Assembly: GCA_039619475.1 (NCBI GenBank)
Contig: CM077115.1
Span: forward strand, 36,282,083-36,346,082
DNA from: Icerya purchasi
Lineage: Eukaryota; Arthropoda; Insecta; Hemiptera; Monophlebidae
DNA: 64,000 nucleotides
Reading direction: 5' to 3'
The notes below the pieces were generated by a model. It made no database searches. It was given only the letters and a program-made list of their open reading frames with translations, and had not been told where the DNA came from. This document shows positions 11,801-23,800 of the stretch, in pieces. The first letter of the stretch is position 1; each line of letters starts with the position of its first letter. The translations under genes and the position numbers were made by a program.

Positions 11801-14800
11801 CTGACCGGATTATAGTCGAGATGTAGTCGTCCTAGAGAAGTCTGACAAAGGTGCCGGTATATATTAATATTAGATACGTTTATTTATAATCAGAATTTAA
11901 AATTATCATTGCGATTTTTAATAAAATACATTTTAATTATTAAATAAACTGCAATATACTGCTAAAAATAAAGTTGATCAAATGAATTCAATTTCATAAA
12001 TGTTAGTGAACTGTTAAAAGTAGCTTTCCGAACACTATGTGGCCGTTCGCCGAATCCGGGCATCTCGAAAACCTTTTTGGACCATCTGCTGTTTTGTCCT
12101 ACTTGCGTGTCGTGTAAACATGATTCTTTTTTGTGTTAGTGAGACACGTTGATTCTCGAACTTCTTTCTACATCAATTTAAACTCTGTGCGCTCTACATT
12201 CTGCAGTAAATAAAAGTAGAAAAAAAACCCACCTGTAATCGATTTTGACATTTCTCACGCTGCAATCTTTAGAGCCGCATACACAAATAATACACAGAAT
12301 GCTAATACGATTTAGAAAAACCAAAAAAAAAGAAATAAATAAATAAAACTCAGCAACTTTCCACGTATAAATATGAAACTGTGTGCATAAATCATGAATA
12401 CAATGCGTTTAAAAAAAAAAAAAAAACTCGCAAAAAAATGTCAAAAATAAATTTGCACATTAAAAGATCTAAGCTAGAGTTTCGTAGATTCCAAAAATAT
12501 TAATTTTTTTTTCTTGGCATGTTGTATATTGATGGAAAGCTCATTTCTTAGGGTAACGAAATATATGCATGTAGTTTGATTCTTTATTGAAACTGAAAAT
12601 TCGCGAAAAGTTATTCAAAAATCGTAGTGAGTCTCTGTGTCTTGATTACGCAAGTATTATACTTCACAATTTTGGTACGGTTTATAAATATGTTATATCT
12701 AAAAGAATATTACAGAAAAAATGTAACGGGTATATTAGAACTTAAAATTTGAACTTCGAACAAAGAAAATAAAGTATTGTTACGAAACGACTGAAAACTT
12801 GTTATTAGAAAATGAAATTATATTTCGATTTCTTAATGAAACTTTAAAAGACTATATAAATTTCAAAAAAAAAAAAAACAAACAAACAAAAAAACACAAG
12901 ATTTAGATGTACTTCTTACCCCTTTTTGCGAGACAAGCATTATGTTAATTGTAAATTTTAAAGTTCCCGACAAAACGTACTTATAATATAAGAAATTTCT
13001 GTAATTAAGCATAACCAAAATTTTAAGATTTTCAACTTCAAAACTCCGATGATTTAAAAAGATTGAAAAGAATGGTTTTAAAAACTCTACGGGAAATATT
13101 TGTTCTCTAATTTAGTATTACGAAAATGTAAACTGCAATCATTTACATTTTATCATAAGAAAGTGTTGACACTTGGATACATCACGCTCAACTAGTTTGT
13201 TGTACATGCGATAACAATTATCTTTTTTTATTTCGTTTCTAGATTACAGTTATTTGCAAAGTAAACATTCACAAGTTTGATATTTAATTCTACACGATAC
13301 CGTTCACCATTTTTAAACTTCCTTTCAAAGAATATAAAATTCCATCATTTGCAAACCGTTATTTTTATTAGTGTGAAATACGACAACCAAACCAGAATTT
13401 ACTTTTAAACAGTGTAAAAATTTCAATAAACCACCTTGGTAGTAAAATGTTACATTTATATATTAATTACAACGTAATTCTTAGGCTACCCCCCATTCGA
13501 AAAAATGTCCCAATTTTATGTAACGGAAAATGTCCCAATTTTATGTAACGGAAAATGTCCCAATTTTATGTAACGCGAAAAATGTCCCAATTTTATGTAA
13601 CGTTTGTTATATTTTATAGAATTTTTGTAATTGTTATTTTACAAATGTCACAATATTATGTAACGAAATATGTAACGAAACGTATAACGAAAAAATGAAT
13701 TAATTTTATATAATGAAAGTTAAATGTTAGGATAGGATTTTTGTGATATGTTATTTTTTTTTGTGTTGATGCCAGTAAGAATTACGTTGTAAATTTTGAT
13801 CATTTTATACAAAGTATAGAAGAGAAAGAGACAGAAATGAAAGCAAGAGGGTTCAAGGGGCATAGCCCCTTGCGAGGCCAAAATGGTCGAGTTTATATAT
13901 ATATATATATATATATAGGTACGTTCTAAATATCGAATATATTTTATTTACTATGCTTCAATTACTTAACCCGAACGATGACATGATGGAGGGCTAGATT
14001 ATTGTATTATTTTCCTTAATTGCTGAGCATGTCCACAACTGGGACTCCTTTTTTGTTAATGTTTGGAATGTTACAATTACGAACAGCCACTTTTATTTTT
14101 AAATTAAATGAAATATCATCAAAAACAACTCAAGGTATTTGTAAGTCTTCTCTATCGTTTCCATCAAATCAGATTGACACAGATCTAAGGACGTCTGAAT
14201 TTTCCTTCCGAGGAACAATTTAGCTAAAGATTGCCTGGTAGTCGCGTTTGGAGCTCGTCTGAATGCAAATAAAAATCGTCATAGCTTTTTGCTTTTACCG
14301 ATCCATAGTATGAACGCAAGGGACATAAACTCTGCTTTATAGTGTCTGAACATATCTTTCTACCTGTCCACTGGAAGATATGGTGCAGTTGGTATACAAC
14401 AAATATCATGCAATTTAATAAATTGCTGCAATTTTCCACTTGTAAATGCCGTACCATTGTTAGTCGCAACCGTCATTGAAATCCCATATCTTGAAAAAGG
14501 ATCGTGCAACATTTCTGTAACAAATGAAGTAGATATTGACTCAATTATGGAAATCCGACTCATTTTAAATGAACATCTGGCACCGTCAGAAAAAGATAAT
14601 TATCAAATAGTCCAGCAAAATACATTTGCTACCTTCATATTTTTCTTATGTAAGATACATGGTACGCAGTTACACACACCGGGCTTTCGATATCAGCATC
14701 AATCTTATAAGCCAATAAACTGTTGAGCAAGCCAGAGATTCAATCTTTATTACTCCAAAATGCCCTTTGTGTAAATCATTTAGGATTTCTTTGCAAAATT

Positions 14801-17800
14801 AAGAAATATAGACGCGAATTCCATTAAATATCTCACTCTCTACCGAAGAATATTTTCCTTCTTTATTTCTTAAAAATGTTCCTTGGTGTACTTGTGTTAT
14901 ATAAGATTCAGTATCAGGATCGCTAATAGTTTTCATTGCCAACTCTCGAACTGTTAGTGCTGTTAATGTTTCTAGTTGGCACAGTTGACAGATTTGAACA
15001 CTATTTAGTTTAGACAAACTTTCTGACTTATTCGGTATAGGCGCAACAAAAAATCAGCATTTACATGTTCTTCAGAATGACAATATTTTACATTAAAATC
15101 AAACATTTGAAAAATATAGGATAATTCGGTAAATGATTAGAGCTAGTATTAGTAACTTTGTCTTTTTATATATGGACCAGAAGTTTATCTGTGATCCATT
15201 GCTAAAGATGCGTAAAAACTTTTGCTGCATTTGAGTGTCTGAGTATCATATTTTCTTAAAATTATTTTACTAGTAACTAATAACGAGATTTGCACTGAGG
15301 GCTTCAGGAAACACGCAGTTTAATTAAACTGAATAGGATTTATAGGATTAAAGTCTGGTATTAGTTTCTACGCGACAATGTGTTTTGTCAGATTTTTTTC
15401 GAATTTTTTATTGCATCGTCTCTTCTTAAAACAAACTGTCGATACATGCCCATCGCGTTTGCAAAAATCACATTTTAAATTTTTTGAAAAACACCGATTT
15501 GTCTGATGATATATTAAACCATACTTTTTACATTCAGTCTATTCACCAGCAGCATTTGAATTAGAAGGTAAATTTGGAAATTACTTCATGACCTTATCAT
15601 TCCGCTACTGAATTAAAAATAATATTGTCTAGCGTTTCATTATAGAACAGTGATCTTTTCATCTGCGTCGTGATCTTAAAAGATGTATTAAATGTTAAAT
15701 CTTCCTCGTACGTTTTTATCATGTAACCCACTGACGAATACGTATAATAATATCATTTTTAATATTTCTGCTTTGAACACCTACAAGATGCTGTGCTAAT
15801 CTCTGTAACTCCTCCACGTAGTGATTTGTACGTAAAAACGAAAAACGATGTCGCAAACTTGCAAAATCGTATACGTGTTACGTACTGGAAAATCCGATAA
15901 TGATAGTGATAAATGGGTGGGGAATGTCGCAAAGCAAAGGCTAGTACATATGTAAAGTTCAATGTGTGTATTTCTATAGAACCTGTTTGTTAATTAGTTA
16001 ATGAAAATAATAAGAATTATGAAACGCAATAGCAGTAACATTTTAAGAATAATTATTAAATTAAATTTTGTGGAAACGTTTTCGGGAATGTCTCATCTCA
16101 CCTTCAGCTAGGAAACACAGGAAACAAAAAAATATATTAATGAAAGATTAGTAAATACTGTTTCGGTATGAAGTTCGTCTATTTTTATCTAGGAAAAAAG
16201 TGAGCGGAAAATATGTAATCTGGAACCTATCTAAATCGCCCTGTTTGAATTATTTTTATTCGGCTATCTATTTGCTCATAAAATTCGTGTCTTTTTTTAA
16301 TTTATATTTTCTGAATAGGCGCGTCTATTATCATATTATACTACGGGGGAAGCCGAGAAATTGTGATTTTACTATATGCATATTCGCTCTTTTAATTTAA
16401 GAATCGTTCGTAAAATTTCCATTCGATTATTTTTTGATTTGTAAGCACTTTATTCAGGCATGTTTTAGTATACTAACTATTGTGCTAAATTGAAAAAAAA
16501 AAAAATATATATGTTAAAATTAACAGAATATAAAGTTATGCGCGGTGCAATTGGTTTAGTTATATTTTTCAGAACTATAATTAATATACGATTAACTAGT
16601 GACGGTCGCGAACGCCTATGTTTAAACAGCAGGTTCTGTTAAAAATATTTGTAGGAATTACTTTTTCTGATTACAAAAAAAAGTTGTTCCCTTTTGATTT
16701 ACAGCGCGTCGCGATTTATAATAAAACCAAATCGATAATAATGAACACAGGAGTAATAAGAAAGAGACATTGAACGCATGGGCGTCGCCAGGGGGGCAGT
16801 TGCCCCCCCCCCTGGAGCCTTGAAACTTTTTAATTAACTGCCCATGATAAGTATTCATAGACGCGTAATCTGGACAATTTGGAAGACTTTTATAATAAAG
16901 TAGTAGATCAATTTGTCAGAAACCCACGAAAATTATGTTTTAATTAAGATTTTTTTCTTGTTTAATAAAATATTAAGCCTTTACAAATTATAAATTTTAC
17001 CTTTTCTATAACTCATATCCTCTTTCTATCATCTTGCTCTCTTCTGGCTCATTGGTTGGCGACGCCCTTGATTGAACGTATGCAGGGTAAAACAAAAAAT
17101 ATAAAAACGAGTTCATCATATATATATATACATATTAGCTGAACCGAAAACGCAATCCATGTTTCCCAAATTTGCGATAGAATACGTTTCTTTTTTTTTT
17201 TTTTTTCGAAATATTATAAGTATGTTAAACAAGTGTTCTAGCAGACAAATGCGTAGCCTTTAGTAAGATTATAGGTATACTTATTATTATCACCCGATGG
17301 TGTTGATTCGAATTTTATTCTATAAGTAAAATTTTTAAATTTACTACGTTAATTAAACATCTTACGTAGTTTACACATTACAAAAATTGTTTATAAAAGA
17401 AAAAATATCGCCTCCAAAATTTATTTCAAAATTTGATAAAAATACAATTTAATGTGGCTAAAGCAATCGTGTTTGTTATATTACTAATAATATTTTTTTT
17501 TCGTAAAAAGAACCTTTTTTTATGTTTTTTAAGGACTATTATCTGTGTTCACCGATATTTATTGATACCCATATGGTACCACCGCTCGTCGCCGGTGGTA
17601 CATTTTCAAATGAACAAAAAATCATTAACAGGAAAAAAACACGCGATGAACATAACTTCTCCTTCTATGAAATCAGTAAAAAATGCGAAAAAACTTCTTA
17701 CAAGGGCATTACAATAAATTTTATAACGATAAATATATAATATATTTTTTTTTAATCGACCTTTTTAATATAAAATTGCCGGAAATGAATTATTTGAAAC

Positions 17801-20800
17801 AGATGCACATGCAACAAGTAATAATTTTCGCAAGATGTTACGGTTAAAACTGCTAATTGCAGATGACGATGAAAAAAGAAAATATACAAAAAGCGGCGCG
17901 ATCATGTCCCCTATCACAAATTCAGGAAACATGGATAGCTTTTTCGATCTAGCTCCATATTGTTACGGACCTACCGTACATATTCCGTTAGTTTTTTATT
18001 TAATGCTTTGAACATATTATTTGCGCCATATGTATTTTTGTTAATTTTAGTATTTGAATAAATGTTAATTTCTACTAGCTGTACTTTACACAAACAATTC
18101 GTACGAAAGGTGTACACGACAAAAAATATGGAAATTTATGATATAGGGGAAAATAGACAAATTCCGTAATGTAGAACAAATTAAACGAAATTAAAATACG
18201 AATAAAATTTATTTCTTATTTGCAAAAAATTATAAATTGCGCATCATCACTAATTAAAATTATTACCTGGAAGGTATTTTAATATTCGGACGGAGAAATC
18301 TAAAATTTAGCGAATCACCAGAGTTTAATTAAGACATTAAAGTGATGTAATGTAGATGTTCAAGCTTTTGATTTCTTAAAAACCTTGTATTGGCAATAAA
18401 AAGGTTGTATTAAATTTTATAAAGAAGATATTTGAAAAACAAATGCGCTATTAAGAACATTTTTTGTCACCGAGATTGTTGGATTATTATACTAAAGAAA
18501 TTATTTTAAAAAAAAATCGATTAACGATTAAATTACGTTGAATTTAAAATAAATGATTAAACGATAAACTCATTTTGATGGTAAAAAAAAAATGATGACA
18601 ATGTTGCAAAAATATATGTATATAACAAATGTTATTAATAAGTTAAGAAACACGAGTGAAAAATATATATAAACCATCGGTAGAGGATTCGAATAAAACC
18701 TACAATTGTTCAAGTGTAAAATCTTTATTAAATTAACTAGACATACGACAGACTAATAATAATTAATAAACAAGAAGGCTACATAGGAAAACGTATTACT
18801 GCTGTATTAACTCACTATTCTCATAAAATGTGACGTCTTTGCAAAAACTGGATTCCTCTGAGAACGGTTTCCTCCTCTTTTACACAGCACTCATCTCAAA
18901 ACTCCAAATAATTTCACCCGATTCAATCAAACAGGCACACATATGCATTAAATTAACGCACAACTAACCGATTATCATACTCTATTTCACCGATTTTCTA
19001 AGTTTTGCCGTTAAAATATGTAGTAGTACACGTATCTTTGTATACCTACAAAATGGTTGATACTACGGATAATTTAATATCATGTAAAATTTTAAGCTAT
19101 GGTATACTTTTTGTATATAACTTTTTAATATTGTACACAGTTTATTTTGGTATAAAAATTGCTTTTGCACATTCAGAACAATTTTTATATTTGTTGTTTT
19201 CTTATAATTATAATAATTTTATAGTGTACTTTTTTTTTCCAAATTTTAAAAGTGCCCGCGCCTATGAGTTCCGGTATTCTATTTCACTGTTGTAGATGTT
19301 CTGCGAATTGTCTGATGCGGTAATATGCGAAAGATCTTTCATTGTATGTGCTATCATTATTATTCAAATGGTACAACATCCGAATTTACTTACTGAATAC
19401 AAAATAATTTTTTCTCATATATTCGAGTTTGAAAATAGAAAATTATCCAAAAACGTCGTAAATGCGATTTTTCCATGCAGCTTGTGTAGTAATCTAGATG
19501 CGTGAAAGCTTTTTGAGGTCGGAAAAAGCACCTCCGGGGTTACTACAAATTAGGAAGCCCAACAGGAAAAAACTCAATTTGTAAAAAAGCGCAAACTAGC
19601 GTTCAAACGTTTCCAAATTTTGCAAAAAAAGAAAAATCCGCTTTTATTGCCATTCCAGATTGATTTAAATGAGCGAAATTACACCGATTAACCCAGTGCG
19701 TCGCTGGTACGATCATTTCCATGACAATCGTATAATACGAATATTTACGAGAATATATAAATATACGTAATTCTTAGGCTACTCCCCATTAAAAAAAGTG
19801 TTCCAATTTTATGTAACGAAAAATGTTCCAATTTTATGTAACGTTTTGTTATATTTTATAGGATTTTTGTGATTATGTTACTATATTCATATGGACCCGA
19901 TTTAGAATTACGTTGTAGATTTTGATCATTTTATACAAAATATACAAGAGAAAGAAACAGAAATGTAAGCAAGAGAGATCAAGGGGCTCTTACATGTCTG
20001 TCTCTTTCTATTCTATACTGTGTATAAAATGATCAAAATTTACAACGTAATTCTTACTGGCATCAGCACAAAAAAATAACATAATCACAAAAATCCTATC
20101 CTAACATTTAACTTTTATTACGAAAAATTAAGACATTTTTTCGTTACATTTTTCGCTATATATTTTGTTACATATAATTGTGACATTTTTTCTAATGGTG
20201 GGGTAGCCTAAGAATTACGCTGTAATTAATATATATATACATATATAATACTAGGAATCAGAAACGTCTTACATTCATTTTCCGGACGAAATACTTCAAT
20301 TATGAAACGTTTAACAGATTTAATGACGACTTTTGTTCCATTCACCAGGCCTTCTTCGAAATTCAAATTTCTGATGAGGATACAAATCGCTCCAATTTTT
20401 ATAGTAATTTTGTGATCTGGAACTCCTGGAGATGACATTTTGTTTAAAATGTCAGTACGTAAATATGTGGAATCTCCATTTGTTTTTTTTTTCATCAATT
20501 AGAGTTGTATCAGCACTGTATAAATTTATTTCATCTCCAGAAATTTTTTTTCCTATTATCAATTTGTTTATTCGATTTATATTTTTATTCGTTGGTGATA
20601 AAATACATCTTTTGGACATTTTAGAAAAAATTGAAAGAATATCATCGAAATAAATGTGATCAATCATTTCATCAAGTGAAGTAAACATTTTTAAATCGGG
20701 GAAATTTAATAGGATTCTATTTTCTTCGCCATACAAAGTCTTTGGCATTTTTCCTTCACCAATTTCTAATAAAAATTTTGAATAACTTGGATCACTTTCG

Positions 20801-23800
20801 ACAAAACACATACTCCTCAAACCCTTTTTATAAAACGATTGCGACCAGTCTCTATATTTCTCTTTCCACTATCACGATACTGTTCGTAGAATTGCAAATA
20901 CGTTAGTTTGCATCACAACTTCCAAATTATAACGTCGTTTTTCAAATTTAAAAATACACCAATAATACACCATCGAGAAAACAAAAGAAGGATCGTTAAC
21001 AAAAGATGTTTTGTCTTCGTTCACTATGAGTAATACACGATGAACAAAAAGCCAGTAACGGTTGACGGGTGTGTAGAAGCGCGGTACTGCGTAGGTAAAT
21101 ACAGCAATGCCGCGTTTTCATGTGTTTGGTAATGATCTTATTAAATTAGCGCTGATCTATTCACTTTTTGTTTTAAGCCCCAAGGTATGAAAATTTTGGA
21201 CATTTTATAATTTTCCTAAAAGCTACTGACCTGGAGCTGTCGATTAAAAAAAAAAATTAGTTTTCTAAGTGCCATAGAATGGTCTCAGGTCTTTTTTTTG
21301 ATTTTTCGTCTATTTATTTCCTTTGCGCGTTATTATATATATATATATATACACACATATGTGGTTACCATCCACGTGAATTGCGAATAAGCGAGCAGAG
21401 GCTAGTAGAAGCGAATTGAGCGAATGACTCGCGCGCGATTAACGTGGTTTCTGTTCACGCGAGTAGCGAGTAACGAAAAATAGCATTTTCCGTAGTTTAA
21501 CATATTTCATTTTTAACTATCAGTCTCAGTTTGTGCGTTAAGATCAATCAACAATGTCTCAATTATTCCTGTTTGGGAAAATAGTTATCATTTAAGATAC
21601 AAATGTTATAAACAGTTAAAAAAAAAAAAAAATCTAATAGTGTAATTTTTAAACGGTGAACGATGACGAATTTCATAATAATAATTTACAGTGGGTTACC
21701 CCTTCAAATAGCAAATTAATTCTGTCAAAGTTGCTACGGAATAAATAACACGGTTGTATTTATAAACCACAAAAATTTTTAGTTATATTTATCTTAGATA
21801 AAATATGTTTTTGTTTCATAAATATTTATCTACTGGAAGCTCCTACAGAAGTTTATCGTTCAGTTACAGAATATCTCACTCTACTATATCTCTGATAATA
21901 CGAGATATTTTTAAAGCTATATAGGAAACTTTTGTATCTATACATATGTCGGTTCTAAGTACGGATGAGCTAACAAACGCTGCTAAAGAATTTTGGGAAC
22001 GGTGGAAATTTCCAAACTGCATTGGGTGTATCGATAAAAAACATGTACGCGTAAAACCTGCTCCCAATTTAATAAGTCGCTATTTTAATTACAAACAGTA
22101 CTTTTCCACAGTTTTACAAGCAGTTATTGACGCAAAGTACAGATTTTTGAATATTACAGTTGGCGCATATGACAGGCAAAGTGATGGAAGAAAATTTTTA
22201 CTTCCTCTAAATTATATGATCATTTAGAAAATGATAAATACAATATTCCAGAACCAACATATCTACCAGATACCAATGTGATTGCACCTTTTGTTATACT
22301 TGGAAATGAAGCATATCCTTTAAAAATGTACTTCCTTACCGTGCACATACTGAAGTAGAGACAATATTTAATGATTCCCACTCAAGGACTAGAAAAGTAG
22401 TAGACTGTGCATTTGGTATAATTGCTACAAAATGGCGTATACTTCAGAAACCAATTGAAACCGATGTGAAGACAACAAATCTTATTGTAAAAACTATATG
22501 TTTGCTAAATAACATGATTATTGATAAAGAAGGTATCGACCTGATTACTTTATTACAAGCTGAAAAAGGATATGTTAATGTAAATGAATTTAATGTGTAC
22601 GGAGGAAGTGCAAATAGAGCGACGGTTGCTGCAAATAATGTCAGAAATATTTTTAAAACTTATTTTATACAGCTAATTTTGTTATATATTTTAAAATAAT
22701 AAACATGAAAAATATTTTAACTTTTTTTGATCACAGCAATGTAATTTTCATACATACTTACCGTCGCATTTTTCAAAATATCCGTAACTTCATCCCATTG
22801 TGCCACTTCTCTTTTACTGTGCTCCTTACATGTAATATCCCACAAAGGTTTTCTTTTTAAAACTTCGCTTATCAACCCTTCTTACACAACGTGGCATATT
22901 ACACAAGGCGGACATTTTTTACCCGGTTCACAAATATATTTGTTTATAGCCACAAGTATTTATTTTCAACGAAAATTTTAGTAATATGCATATTAGGTAC
23001 CATCAAAATATCAAACTTGATCGCATTGTGTGACACCACCCTCCCCACCAAAAAAAAAAAAAAAAAAAAACATACGAAAAAGTATAACTCCCTATAAAAA
23101 AAATTAACGCATAATATATCCGGTAGATATCAGATTTTAATGAATCTCGCATGTCCCAGAATTTAAGAATAACCCAAAATTAAACTAGAAATTTAATGAA
23201 ATTCATTAAAATCAAAAAACTCATAATATAATGGATTATTATACCTCATATTTCTAAATTTGAAATACAAGCAGGACATATGAATATTCTGTGTTCTCCA
23301 CATATCGATCTGTTGCAATAATTCCACGATTTTTACGATCTTTCGCTTTACTACAAAAGTCCCATCATCTTCATTTCTTTGATGAGGACGGTGGTTCACA
23401 CTGAACGGAAGACATGGTTTCTAAAAATTGATTTATACAAATCCGAAGCTCTGTAGGTAAGCACCGGTTTTCAGCCCATAGTCTCGCATGAGGTTCTACT
23501 AAAGTTTTCGCAAGAATTTTTAAAAGCGAAGTTCTCGTAATTAACTGGCCATTTTCTTTTGCTGAATTGAACTGATAAATTTTATAACAGTTGATCCTAG
23601 AAAAACCTAATACATCATAACAAAATCGAAGTGGCCAACGTTTTGTTTGTCGCCTGGCCGATTTTTCATGACAAAGTTTATCAAAGGAATCTACACCACC
23701 TTTTGTAAAACAATATTACATCTGGCTTTTGAGTTGCAGGATCAATGTCCGCAGTAAAGTGCATGGATGACACATTTTTATTTTTTCTTAGAGTGATTCT

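Noticed and set aside
13505..13600. Short regularly spaced repeats that could suggest a CRISPR-like array
   Set aside because: The 22-26-bp units are directly adjacent with no unique spacers, sit inside an inverted-repeat element, and the genome is eukaryotic. This is a minisatellite.
14020..15962. An intact endogenous retrovirus-like element
   Set aside because: Protease, most of the reverse transcriptase and any envelope gene are missing, no LTR pair was found, and the frames are riddled with stops.
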